The notes below the pieces were generated by a model. It had not been told where the DNA came from. It did no database searches and saw only the letters and a program-made list of their open reading frames with translations. Positions 10,905-22,189 of a stretch of DNA of 64,000 nt are shown here, in pieces. Position 1 is the stretch's first letter. Every line of letters begins with the position of its first letter. The translations under genes and the position numbers were made by a program. The stretch comes from Vesta saturnalis (Eukaryota; Arthropoda; Insecta; Coleoptera; Lampyridae). The stretch lies in assembly GCA_036346205.1 (NCBI GenBank), contig JARFJB010002414.1:1-64000 (forward strand), given 5' to 3'.

Positions 10905-11651
10905 ATGAGTAGTAGTAGTTGTCTTGAAAACGAATTGCAGGAAGAACTGCGCTGCAGCAGTGATCAAATCTACAGAAAGTACCTGAATCGTTCTTTGATG
11001 GGAAAATCCACCCCTGAAGGCAATTTATTTGTACTGAATATATTACAATATATTGTTATTCCTAATGATTGTTTTGGCTGGTGTGCTATAAACTCAAGGT
11101 GTGCAAATTAAGCTATTATTAAGACATTATTTGACAGAAAAATTAACTTAGACAATACCATTAAAAGTTTTATGAAGTTGTGTACCGATAAACGTTACAA
11201 TGCATTAACTTCTAATGAAGTAGATAGGATCTTAGACGATAGGAATTTACTCGGTGACTTACCGCTTAAAATGTATGTATACAATTTATTATAGTTTGAT
11301 GATACAACCACAAATGTTGAATCTAGTTTAGAAAATATTGTTTATAAAGACACTTTCTCTATTATAAGTGAATGTATTGAGAATGCAGCATATTATGCTA
11401 ATTACAAGTGCCTCGATATTTTGAGTGAAATATTATTAGTACAAAACATTACATATAAGTTTCAACCGTGGGAAAACGACGAGCACAACAAAATTTACTG
11501 CTGGATATTACAAACCATCGACAAAGGTGAAACAAATACAAATTCCTGCTTGGGATGGACATGTGGACCAGATTCGGAAATATGGCCATCTAGTAATTTA
11601 AATGATTATAAAAATATTTTAGGTTTACTATACAAGATGATGAAAGCTTAG
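10905..11651 (+). pseudogene. Unassigned ORF of the Polinton-like element, broken
   Basis: A frame from the ATG at 10,905 (MSSSSCLENELQEELRC) shifts near 11,108 into a second frame that has one in-frame stop (about 11,292). It continues to a TAG at 11,649. Together they span about 245 codons. An AATAAA-like polyadenylation context follows within 60 bases. The composition looks coding (few low-complexity runs; Cys/Trp-containing C-terminus with CGPDSEIWPSSN). I do not recognise the family. Position and strand suggest it belongs to the same element as the polymerase. Confidence 0.45.
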
Positions 11652-11782
11652 AAACTACATTGTTTATGTGTAATATTTAAAAATAAAATACAATAATTTT
11701 TTTTGTGTGCGTTTTCATTTCATCTAAAAGTTACACACTATTCCCATGGCTAATAATTTATTTCACAAAGCTAAATGTCTAC

Positions 11783-12660
11783 TTATAAAACTATATCGTC
11801 TTTATTAATCCATGATCTTTCATCCAATCCCCACCACTTTACGAAAAACTTATTATTCTTGATGCGAAGGACTTTTTCCACCAGGTACACATCGGGATAC
11901 TTTGTTTTCTGTAATTCGTGTTCATAAAAGCCTCACAGTACAGGTGCTCCTTTCATGTCCTCCAACATGTATGTGGTGGGGTTAGTAATATGAACTTTCA
12001 CAACCTTGAATAGTTCACTAGACCAATTTGGTGCGTATCCTTTAGCAAAAATACTTTTAAATTTACTGATTCGTACTATGTCACCCACACTATAGCGATT
12101 CCTATTGAATATTTTTATGTCAGTATAAGCCTCCAGCTTAGTATGATTACCGAGATCTTTGGGCTTCATTCCTGTAGTTTTATGCTTACTATTGTTATAA
12201 TCCATCGTTACGGTATCAATTGTATCAATCCATTTGTATTTACTTTGTAGGCTAAACGACTTCTATAGAGCAGACTGAATGGTTCTGATAACACATTCAG
12301 CAATTGCTGCCTTCTTTGTGCTATAAGTGGAGTAATGATTGACTCCATTACGCTGCGTTAGTTTAGCAAAATGCTCATTATAGAATTCTTTTCCTGCATC
12401 CGTCTGCAAATTGGTAGGTTTCTGACCCTTTTTGAAGATTGTCTGCGTGGCCTTGGAACTTCTATGCTCGTCTTTGTTTTTAATCCTTTACTCCAGAAGT
12501 ACTCCGAAAAACAGTCGATAACCACTAATATATATTTGTAGTGCTTATTTTGTTTGGCATATGTATTAAATTCGGCTAGATCTGCTTGCCAAAGGTCATC
12601 AAAACCTTTAATTATTTTTCGCCTTCGTTTAAAATTTTTTCTTGCGGGTTTGTGCAATTC
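11783..12660 (-). pseudogene. Polinton-type integrase (rve) with C-terminal chromodomain
   Basis: Starting near 12,657, the frame reads MHKPARKNFKRRRKIIK then GFDDLWQADLAEF (first catalytic Asp) and YKYILVVIDCFSEYFW. A shift near 12,470 is needed to reach QTDAGKEFYNEHFAK (second Asp), and the Glu region reads KKAAIAECVIRT. KWIDTIDTV and HKTTGMKPKDL follow, then an SH3-like segment. After one stop at about 11,933 comes a chromodomain (DVYLVEKVLRI, FFVKWWGLDERSWI). All three DDE residues survive, but there are at least one frameshift and two stops. Integrases of this kind insert Polintons into host DNA. Confidence 0.85.
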
Positions 12661-13075
12661 CTTGACGAGTTATAATTTGGACATGGCACTGATTTATCTA
12701 CAATTTCTTTAAGTTGATGTAGTTTTTGCTCCAACACTAGATAAGCGTTAGAGTTTCCTTTAAAAGGTTTCTGAAATGCTTTGAGACAAAAATCAAGGTA
12801 TCCTTTACTTATTGCATCACCATCTCCTTTGGGGTGCGCCAACTGTGTCAAACGGTTTCCATCCAAATTGAACCTTGTCGATAAATGGTATTGCTTAATG
12901 ATGACATCTTGAAGAACTATGGGATTGGCAACATTGCTGAGTCTCTTATTCTCGATATCAAATTGATTATCATCAATCAGTTTAAACTGAGGGGTTAATT
13001 TCTTGAATTGATACTGGGCATGTGAACGTCCAAATTTGTCAAGGGTTATTTCAGTTGTGATATGTTGACATCATT
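12612..13075 (-). pseudogene. Tail-fibre-like structural ORF of the Polinton-like element
   Basis: The frame covers TLDKFGRSHAQYQFKK, NKRLSNVANPIVLQDVIIKQ, RLTQLAHPKGDGDAISKGYL and a Gln/Leu/Lys-rich end. The repeated 'NVANP..DVI.KQ / QLAHP..DAISKGY' phrases are the pattern of phage and virus fibre repeats. I recall similar ORFs beside Polinton integrases. It ends at 12,612, overlapping the start of the integrase by about 45 bases. No ATG is visible in the frame at its beginning, so either the start is lost or a shift precedes it. Confidence 0.5.
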
Positions 13076-13079
13076 CTCA

Positions 13080-14053
13080 TTTATACTGTTTTGAAAACGA
13101 CTGTTTGGTTTTTCAATGTATCCATCTTCATATAGTTCTTCTACAATCGATATTATGTGATTTACGACACCTCCCCGCCAATTTTTCTGCCCACGATACC
13201 CCTAGATCACGAATTAGTTCATGTATATCATTCCAGTATTTATATTCAATCGGCCTGTTTGTTAATTCCTTAAAAAGCATAGCTCCACATCGCTTAGTTG
13301 TGGGCGATGATCATAACAAGATTTGATTATTTGTGTATACTTTTTGCTGCGGCTTCCTCGAATCTGTCCACTTACATCATAATCCCTCCTTGCAACATTC
13401 GTAGCTTCTAAAATACTTTTATGATTCTTTCTATCTTTTGAATTTACTAGATTTAAATTGGGTTCATTCATAATAAGCAGATCATATAAATCTCGAGTCC
13501 CTTTATGTGTGACACCTTTAATAATAATATCGTTTCCTGTAATTGTAACAGGTGTATCACCAATTGTCCATCTGTCTGTTTTGGTATCATAGTGGACTCC
13601 ATAAGTATGATCAATAGCATCTTCAGGATCCCTCATAATGCGTTCAACGTATATACGAGGTAATTCATTGTACTGCTCGTGAAATTCTTCCGAGATGGGC
13701 TCATTACGGGAATCATCTATGATACTAAGAGGTTCTTCTTTCTCAGTATTTATTTCTCCTATGACAGATGTATCTAAGAAAGATGGTGTACGAAGGCCTG
13801 GAGGGGGATTTCTTTGAAAAAAACGGAAGCTGATCTAATGGGCTAGCAGCACCTATTGACTGTGAAGTGAAGCCTGGAACTAGCGAGGTAGTGGAAGTAG
13901 TAGCATGCTTTGTTGGAAATATGAATAAGGGTGGTGGGTGGTTTTTTTGGTCTAACGCCATTGGACTCCTTTTAGGTGTTTTAATTTTTTTATCAGGATC
14001 GATTTTATTTACTATTTCAGTTATAGGTTCTATTAGGCCATTAGGGGCTTATA
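13080..14053 (-). pseudogene. Conserved Polinton-associated protein of unknown function, frameshifted
   Basis: The frame opens after a stop near 14,053 (GLIEPITEIVNKIDPDKK) and runs to a T7 run near 13,815, where one base is gained or lost. It continues RNPPPGLRTPSF, then PEDAIDHTYGVHYD and THKGTRDLYDLLIMNEP, with SGQIRGSRSKKYTQII. After the stop at 13,262 further homology (EYKYWNDIHELIRDLG; NHIISIVEELYEDGYI) continues in other frames to about 13,080. I recall this layout from uncharacterised proteins of animal Polinton-like elements. It is probably structural, but that is inference. Confidence 0.55.
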
Positions 14054-14369
14054 AGTACTTTCAAATTTTGACATTTGAATTTATTCACAATTATTCACAA
14101 AATTGATTTGTCGTATTTTTTTATTGACATGAATGTTATGACATTTGAATTTATCGCTATGCGGGATCTTGATTTTTGCTTCACAAACGTTTCCAAAGCA
14201 CCCTAAATTGAGACCTGAAGAATAATGAAAAACTTGGCATACAATTGGCTGACAACAGCTGAGTAATGAAAAAAAATTCCATTGGTTGAATAATTGATAA
14301 CTTTGTCAATTAAAAACGCATTAGTATTGCGCATATTATTTAATATGAGCAGAAAATGGTATATTATTT

Positions 14370-14475
14370 TATAAGGAGCTAAAGTGACACTTTTTGTGGC
14401 GAATCTGTAGGATTGACGGACGAACGTAGTGAGTCCGGCAAATACAGATGAGCCACAAAAAGTCACTTTGCTCCG
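14370..14475. repeat. Long hairpin (palindromic terminus?)
   Basis: GGAGCTAAAGTGACACTTTT is answered by AAAAAGTCACTTTGCTCC about 60 bases later, and an inner GGACGAACGTAGTGAGTCC stem lies between. Stems total about 35 bp with small mismatches. It lies between the Polinton-like relic and the tyrosine recombinase. It could be a subterminal structure of either, or a small MITE. Confidence 0.6.
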
Positions 14476-14734
14476 CGTAAAATATACTATTTTTTCTTCA
14501 GACGTTTTTTACAATTAAATGTGAAATAAGAAAAAATAATTAGGTTGTGAAAATGAGGAATAGTTAGATTTACTTAGCGTGGTCTGGCAAGCAGCAGTAG
14601 ACGTTGCTAGGTTTCGTTGAAAACAATGCATTAAACAAATTGAAAATTGTGAAGATTCTCCGTGTTATTGTAAGTATTTTATTAAACTTCCTGTTCCTAT
14701 TTGTGTAAATTAAAATATTACATTGTTAGGAAGA

Positions 14735-15650
14735 TGATGGATTTGGAGAACTATACGCCGTCAGAAATTACTGAAGCGGCTAATACAGGAATAAATGGTC
14801 TATTACCTACAAGATCGAGCAAAATCTATGAACGCGCTTTTCAGCAATTTATAAAATGGCGCGATGAAAAAAATATTAAAAGCTACTCTGAAACCGCAAT
14901 GTTAGCATTCGACATAGCGTAGCAAATACTTGAAGCTTCGTGCATATCTAAAGAAGCAGAATAAAGGATACACCCCAAAGCAGGCCAAGTATTTGCAAAA
15001 GACCAATTAACAAATTTTTATCGGAAGCGTCGCACGAAAAATACTTGGCAATGAAGGTAAGTTTTAGAAATAGAACGAAAACAAATTATTATAAGTCTTT
15101 ATATTTTGTATTTTTTTGGATAGTTTTGATTATTGGTATCTCAGGGGCATGTTGTTGCGATGAAGGTAGACCACATTGAGAACCTGAAAACTCTGCTACA
15201 CATTAAAATTCCAGATAGCAAAACAAAAAAAATTAAATCATTTACAGTTGTAGGGGAATCTTTTCTAAATTTATATAACAAATGTTGCTTTGCGCCTACG
15301 AGATATGGATGATCGCCGATTTTTTTTGAAATATGGAAATGGAATATGCTCAAGAGCGGTGTTGGGAATTCATAAAATAAGTAGTGTTCCTAGGGAGGTA
15401 GCTTTTTTCTTAAAATAAGCGAACTATACAGAATACACAAGGCATTGTCTAAGAAGAACCTCAGCTACACTGTTTGTGGATGGTGGCGCAGATTTAATGT
15501 GCTTGTAGCGCATGGTGGCTGGAAATCCAGCACTGTAGCTGATCGTTATATTGAAGACCCTCTAGCAACAAAAAAAAGAGGCAGCCTTGAAAGTGTTTGC
15601 ACCTAGTGCGCTACGAGTACAGAAGTTCATGTAGAAGAGGAAGAATTAAA
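14735..15650 (+). pseudogene. Crypton-like tyrosine recombinase
   Basis: The N-terminal core-binding region starts at 14,735 (MMDLENYTPSEITEAANT; SKIYERAFQQFIKW), with a stop at 14,920. After shifts it continues KYLKLRAYLKKQNKGYTPK to about 15,058, where GTAAGT looks like an intron donor. Coding resumes about 15,147 (VDHIENLKTLLHIKIPDSK). The catalytic part reads RRTSATLFVDGGADLM (Arg box), then HGGWKSSTVADRYIED, with the HxxW pattern and the Tyr nucleophile. At least four disruptions make it dead. Cryptons move by tyrosine recombination and leave no TIRs. A domesticated gene is excluded by the stops. Confidence 0.8.
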
Positions 15651-16424
15651 GACCATTTCCTTAGAACGCAGCGAGACCTCCACTGTTACCTCTGGCGGAT
15701 TTTATTTTGGAGAAAATGTTAGTTTTAATCATTGTACTTTTAATCTTTATAACTCCAAACAATAAATTTGTTTTCGTTGTTTTCCAAATTGGGTGTTATT
15801 AACTTACATTACTTTTGCATCCGCTGCGAGGGGATGCAAAAGACTTTTGTATCCGCCGGTGAAAATGTCAAACTGTAACGTTGTCAGGTGAAGTTTAAAA
15901 TGTCATCTTTATTGACGTTTGAAGAAAAAGTTTTATATCTCTAGTGGAAAATAATATCGTCCGGACATCTATTTATGCTCTCTCCGTATATCCGTAATAC
16001 ACTACTGATTTGTCAACTTTGTATATATGACTGCACTCGGGTATTTTCGGACAAAGTAATGGATTTTTTAGGAATATCTATCTTCAGTTAGGTCACACAC
16101 GTGCATTATGAAATAACATTGGTGACACAAACATCTATTACTGGAAACGTCATTAATTCCTCTTAAGGAATAATGACGTTTCAAAAACGTTTATCTGGGT
16201 TCCGAAGTCCTGTCACAAATTAATTCAGATTACCCAGCTTATTTTTTCTCTGGTACGACGATGACGCATTTTTAAGGTTATTATATTTGACAATGTCCAA
16301 AGGGCGACTGACAGTTCCACTTAACCGCACGCCTTTGTAACAAAAACAAGAAAGATAATGATAAATTACAAGTGATCACAATCTCAGTTACTAATTGCAT
16401 TGTAACAGATAATTTATTGTAAAC
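15651..16424. other. Hsl upstream region, no gene; two hairpins
   Basis: A perfect 11-bp hairpin (CTTTTGCATCC / GGATGCAAAAG) occupies 15,812-15,842. A long near-perfect palindrome occupies 16,145-16,181. No promoter element can be named with confidence in the 250 bases before the Hsl start codon. Confidence 0.5.
16145..16181. repeat. 37-bp near-perfect palindrome
   Basis: AAACGTCATTAATTCCT pairs with AGGAATAATGACGTTT around a 3-4 base loop with one unpaired base. It contains two half-sites of the ACGTCA type. It lies 245 bases upstream of the Hsl start codon, so it could be a regulatory site or a small insertion scar. Confidence 0.7.
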
Positions 16425-16813
16425 ATGATGCAGAATGCAAAGTTAAGTGACAGTGAATCTGTAACAAATGAACTTGAAAATGCACAAAATGCTGATGTGA
16501 ACTACAAAACATTACAAGATCTTTGCGAGAATAATGCCAATTTCTTTGCAAACGATAAAAGCGATAATGGTCAACGTTTATTTCATTCATTTATGGCTAT
16601 AAAAGAAAACATCGAAAAAGTGCTACCAATAATTGTTCATATACGTAATGTTTCTGTTTCTAAAAATTTCAATTTTGATGAAAACTGTCCAGCTAATGGC
16701 TATAATTCTTTAGTAACAATTGTCAATAATACGGTTGTTCTTGTAATACAATTTAATAAAAAGGTGTGTTTAAAACGTAACAATTTGTTGTTTCGAAAAT
16801 CTTCATATGCAAA
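16425..16813 (+). CDS. Hsl: Hormone-sensitive lipase, coding exon 1
   Basis: Hormone-sensitive lipase hydrolyses diacylglycerol, other acylglycerols and steryl esters at the lipid-droplet surface. This exon is the start of its N-terminal regulatory domain (HSL_N). ATG at 16,425 is followed by YKTLQDLCENNANFFANDKS, NGQRLFHSFMAIKENIEKVL and NFDENCPANGYNSLV, all typical of insect HSL. KRNNLLFRKSSYAK aligns with the RESxFFRSSHYxK region. The exon ends with a canonical donor, A-A|GTAAGT at 16,814, in phase 2. The next exon completes the Lys codon. An in-frame Met-Met start and no upstream AUG in frame support this start. Confidence 0.85.
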
Positions 16814-16862
16814 GTAAGTGTACCCTGTTTATGTTCATTGTTATTTTTTTTTGTTAAACTAG

Positions 16863-17040
16863 GGAGGTTGAGTCATATAGCAGTCTCATAAATAGTTTGT
16901 TAATGTTAGGCGAGGCTGCGAAACAGGTTAGTTTATTATCTGAGTATAATTTGTTTATTCCGGAATTATCAGAAGAATTGATGGAGTTAAGTAAGCAGAT
17001 TGATCAACATTCATTTTATGGACGTAATATTGGTTTTCAG
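16863..17040 (+). CDS. Hsl: Hormone-sensitive lipase, coding exon 2
   Basis: The acceptor CTAG| at 16,862 joins in phase with exon 1 to give K-EVESYSSLINSLLMLGEA. The helical HSL_N region continues through LFIPELSEELMELSKQ and ends HSFYGRNIGFQ before a GTAAAT donor at 17,041. YGRxxGFQ is a conserved HSL_N phrase. The intron before it is only 49 bases. Confidence 0.9.
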
Positions 17041-17089
17041 GTAAATGTTTATTGCATTAAAGACAAACTTAGTAGTAGCCTGATTTTAG

Positions 17090-17168
17090 TTTTGTGAATC
17101 TGTACGTCCAATAATGAGATTTGTCAGTTTATCAATGGCAATATTTTCAGAAGCTTTTTATAGTAAAG
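17090..17168 (+). CDS. Hsl: Hormone-sensitive lipase, coding exon 3
   Basis: Acceptor TTTTAG| at 17,089, then FCESVRPIMRFVSLSMAIFS and EAFYSK, which matches the FCxSLRPI...MAxxSExYYS segment of HSL. It ends in phase 1 before GTAAAA. The 49-bp intron upstream keeps the frame. Confidence 0.9.
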
Positions 17169-17222
17169 GTAAAATAAATACATACATACCGTCAGTGGAA
17201 TTTATATAACAAACATTTTTAG

Positions 17223-17488
17223 GTTCATTATTTTCAAAAGCAAAAAATTCATTACAGACTACTGCGAGATACATAATAGATCCCGAGGAAAGATCAAAGA
17301 GAATTATACAAATTTTTCAATATGCTAATGTAGATTTCTGTAAATCTTTTTGGTTTTTGGCCGAAAGTGAGCTTATGAAACAAGTGCCTCTAGTTGTTGG
17401 GCAAACCGTTGCAGTATCCAAAATAATACAAATACCACCCCAACCATTATCATTAAATGTAGATGATAATGAAGTAGATATTCAGTTC
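17223..17488 (+). CDS. Hsl: Hormone-sensitive lipase, coding exon 4
   Basis: The split Gly codon is followed by SLFSKAKNSLQTTARYIID, PEERSKRIIQIFQYANVDFC, KSFWFLAESELMKQVP and VVGQTVAVSKIIQIPP, the end of the N-terminal domain. The frame reaches a TAA at 17,489, so the true donor must be earlier. GTAGAT after LSLN, or after DDNE, would give phase 0. A weak GT at 17,482 is another option. The 3' edge is therefore uncertain by up to 30 bases. Confidence 0.85.
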
Positions 17489-17548
17489 TAATTGTATTTA
17501 GGTAGTGTTTTGTATTTAGATGTTCATATTTTTAATTATTAATTGTAG

Positions 17549-17644
17549 GAAAGAGACCAATACAAGTTCGGTTAATTTATGCGATGTAAGAGAAGGAATG
17601 ATTCGAGGCAAATAATAAACATAAAATGCTTCCACCGAGCAGAG
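17549..17644 (+). CDS. Hsl: Hormone-sensitive lipase, coding exon 5 (apparent frameshifts)
   Basis: Three consecutive pieces of the linker before the lipase core are visible but not in one frame. KRPIQVRLI (from 17,551) and NNKHKMLPPSR (to 17,643) share a frame. DVREGMIRG between them is one base out. The simplest reading is one base missing near 17,581 and one extra near 17,605. The donor G|GTATTT at 17,645 leaves phase 1, which fits exon 6 exactly. Alternative acceptors at 17,548 or 17,553 are possible. Either the assembly has two indel errors or this allele is damaged. Confidence 0.65.
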
Positions 17645-18694
<1,050 letters not shown>

Positions 18695-18954
18695 TGCAAT
18701 CATTATTGCGTCCGTACGTAATTCCTTAATTTGGCGTTACCTAGAACAAGACGTATTCTCTGATATTTTATTGAAGTATATAGGTCAGCATTTTTTCTAA
18801 GTTCTATGGTCTATTCCATATGTTTCTAGCTTTTTTACTATATACATAATTTTTGTACGTTTGACAATCATTCTGGAACCCGTACATTAAAGTACTGCAC
18901 TAAAAATCATTACGGCGTCTTGCTGCGTTGCATGCCCTCTTAATGTAACAAAGC

Positions 18955-19330
18955 AATCATTTTGGCATCTCGGATTAGAATATACATAATGTTGTTGTTG
19001 CAAACATTTAGGCGTCAATATATTTTATATTAATAGTTTGTGAGCAACCAGTTTGACGTCTGCTTTCATATTATCCAAAAATTTTATGAATGTTTCATTT
19101 TGGCGTCTTAGTTTAAAATATACACAATGTTCTTGTTGCAAACATATTGGCGTCTACATATTGCAATTAATAGTTTACGTGCAATCAGTTTTAGGTCTGC
19201 TTTCATCTAATTCGAAAAATATATGTTCTATCACCAAAGAACTAGCCGATCATTTTGACGTCTTAGTTAAAGATATACATATTGTTATTATTACAGCATA
19301 TGAGCGTCAAGGTCTATTCATATATGTTCA
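18955..19330. repeat. ~140-bp degenerate tandem repeat, three copies
   Basis: Blocks starting ATCATTTTGGC, containing AATATACATAATGTT and GCAAACAT..GGCGTC, then a GTCTGCTTTCAT end, recur near 18,955, 19,090 and 19,240. The ORF at 19,053-19,400 is a by-product of the repeat. Confidence 0.6.
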
Positions 19331-19624
19331 AATAAAATCAATACAATACTTATGTTATTTAAATAGCTCCCAATGTAGAAGAGATACATTTATCAAGTAA
19401 GTGTAAAGTACAGGAAAGCAGTGAATAATGGGTGCGTACTAGAATTTTGAGTTTGGTACAATCAGCCTATTTCAACCACTTTAATTATCAGACAAACAAT
19501 TTGATGAATTTATTTTCTCCACTTTTTTAGTTATTTAAAAATTATAATATCTTCATCACCATTCAATCCAAAGAAAGTCCCTGGTTCGAACCTGTTTTAG
19601 GCGTGGATGTTTGTTAAGGTGTCA

Positions 19625-20494
19625 CTAAAAAAGATCGCCGGCAATTGGTCACGCGAAAAATTGTCGCGCACGTTTGAGCGCGCCTCAAAATATCGCCAGC
19701 GAAAAAAGGGCGCCGACGAAAAAAGATCGCGGGCAAATGGTGGCACTAAAAAATTTAAATTTTTGTTAACAATTATCTAAATACCAGACTGGAACACTGC
19801 GACGCGGCGTTGATTTCACTCAGTACACTCTACATTTTGAAGGTGAGTGTATAGATCGTTAGGATCGACGACACCAGAGACGACAACCGCAGTTTTCAAG
19901 AAATCTTTGGAATTGTTTTGAATTCATAGAGGAAGTCATACCATATACAAATTATTCTGCAGAAGGATGGCACAATAGTGTTTCCTCTATATTAAATGCA
20001 GCACATCTAAATTTGTAGAAATTTATCAATTCGTTAAAGAAAGAGGAAAGTTTACATTGTTTGAAAATTGAACACTACATAGCTGGAAACGAACAGCCAC
20101 TCAAAAAAATTTGTAAAGATACGGCGCAGCGACAGAAAACTATTTGTCAATAATATGCCAATCATCCACATTAGTAGTATTTAAGGGCGGTTGCTTATAA
20201 CTTCGAGGTACAAATATAAAAAGCAAAAAAGCAAGAACCAACAAAAAAAAAAAATCATAAAATATGAAAACATAAAAAAAAAAACTTTTAAACATGGCAG
20301 TTATTAACTGCCAGTCCTAAGCCTGGATAAAATGTGGAGGAATGTTTAATAGTTATATTTTTCTACGCGACATTTTCTCACGCGATCATTTGTCTGCGAC
20401 CTTTTTTCGCTGGCGACCTTTTGATGTGCGTTCAAATGTGCGCGACATTTTTTCGCGCGACCAATTGTCCGCGACCTTTTTTCGTACATTCGTG
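19625..20494. mobile_element. Mutator-like (MULE) relic with ~120-bp TIRs
   Basis: The GC-rich left arm (about 19,625-19,740; GATCGCCGGCAATTGGTC) is inverted at about 20,355-20,494 (GACCAATTGTCCGCGACC when read forward). Between them, + strand codons at about 19,905-20,150 read YSAEGWHNSVSSILNAAHL, then FINSLKKEESLHCLKIEHYI and TAQRQKTICQ with a few stops. That is the C-terminal part of MULE transposases found in insects. The first transposase domains are deleted. The arms contain several internal GTCGCGCG-type repeats. Confidence 0.7.
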
Positions 20495-20499
20495 TTTTA

Positions 20500-21690
20500 A
20501 GTATAGTGAATTAGATGTAGAGCAGCCTTGCATAAAACCCCGTCTTTTGAAAGTCAATAAAAATTTTCAACAGGGAAAAGAATGATACAGGTTCAGTGGA
20601 AGCATTGTGTGTCGCCCTATTATTAGGAACTAGTAGTGCTGTTTATGGACATGGATGGGTGTCGTACTCATTATACCTCTCTGAGTATAACACAAAGTAC
20701 TCAGCTTTAGTTCTAAAAGTACAAATACGCCAGCGACATGGACGTCCTGATAAACGATAAACACACATGCACCCATGCTTGCACATGTACTGACGCACAA
20801 GCACAGACGCGCGCATGCGCAGACATGAGGTTAATAATAGAACTGGTTTCTAAACGCCCTAAGCGGTACTAATTTAACTTGGTCGCACTAAAAAAAATAA
20901 TTTTGATAAATAAACGGTCTCATCGTAACAAGTTACTACGTAATTCAAAATTAAGACACTTGTTTCTTAATCTACATTCTGCAGTTCGTTAGAGGTTTAC
21001 TAAGCAAAATCCAAGGATGAATATACTTCGCGGTAAAACTTTCGGTTAAACTATCTACCTCTAAGAATTGAAACAAATACTAATTCAAAATTAAATCTAT
21101 GAAGTGTCGATTAAAACTATGAATTTGGTGTACAAAGTTATTTAATTAATTTTAAACGGATTTTTATATTTGTACACACACAAATATAGAAGCGAATCCG
21201 AAATGCGATTTAAAAGTCACCCTTTTAAAATAAGGGTAATAATGTCATCTCAACTGTTAATAATAAGTAAATTTTGCATTGGATTATATCATCTGGTAAC
21301 GTTCGAATCAACTGGGTGCCCCAAGCAAAATTACTAATACAAACAACCGTCGTAGTTATCTACCTATGACAAAACTGTAAAACATATTAACCAATTTGCA
21401 TTTTAATTTTTACATTTATCTGTAAATTTTATTATTTTCTGGGTGTGTACATAGAATGGTGTATTTGAGGTGCATGAGGGAGCTAATCTTGCTTAGAATA
21501 AACAGTATGTATATATGTTAATATATGACTTCAGAATGATTTACAAAATAATGCATGTGTGAGTTCATAATGATGTTAAGTAATATCAATTGTATATCTA
21601 GGTAGAATGACGCCAGAAGGCTGTAGACCGTAAATATGAAATTACTTCAAATTAAATAAGAAAGAATATTAGAAATTGGTTTTACAGTGT
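20500..21690. other. No recognisable gene
   Basis: Contains a short CA/GCAC-rich alternating stretch (20,760-20,830) and otherwise AT-rich sequence. Confidence 0.5.
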
Positions 21691-22057
21691 TGCCATTTAA
21701 AGACGCCTGAAAGATTGTAAATGTACAGAATAAATACAATAAAAGTATATTTAGAAATAGCGCCGTGTCGGCAAAGTGCTGAACTAAGTTTGTATACAAT
21801 TTTACGAATTACACGATTTTGGCGTCGACAAGTTTTTAAAAAATCTCAACGTAGGAGTATGGAATGGGCCCCATACTGAGAATGAGTATTATAGGATTCT
21901 ATCAGAATTGTCTTTTATCCACGGTGCTTCTCTAACACTCATACCAAGAAAATTATTAAGGATTGTAATCTGGCGTCCATATACAGACGCCACTTTGCAA
22001 AGTGTAGCCAGATTGATGGTAAATGCCAAATAGATGGACGCAAAAATGATAGAATGA

Positions 22058-22060
<3 letters not shown>

Positions 22061-22122
<62 letters not shown>
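22061..22122. repeat. (TA)n microsatellite
   Basis: TA tract with one phase break, abutting the right end of the TIR element. Confidence 0.95.
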
Positions 22123-22128
<6 letters not shown>

Positions 22129-22189
22129 ACTAAAAATTATTAGGGATGCAGCCTATATTAATGGGTGACAAATTAAACTCTTTTCACTT

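Larger units (their letters stand above)
8520..14060. mobile_element. Polinton/Maverick-like (virus-derived) element, decayed and rearranged
   Basis: Within 5.5 kb there is a family-B DNA polymerase in several pieces on +, an unassigned + ORF, and on - a retroviral-type integrase with a C-terminal chromodomain plus two structural-type ORFs that I associate with Polinton-like elements. This gene set is diagnostic of Polintons/Mavericks and the related adintovirus-like elements. Full elements are 15-20 kb, so more than half is missing. I saw no major capsid, packaging ATPase or protease. I could not find the expected long terminal inverted repeats, so the edges are set by the outermost homology. 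Every ORF is interrupted. Confidence 0.8.

Noticed and set aside
20334..20585. 83-codon ORF with Cys/Phe repeats (FFRATNCPRPFF)
   Set aside because: It is the translated right TIR of the MULE relic.
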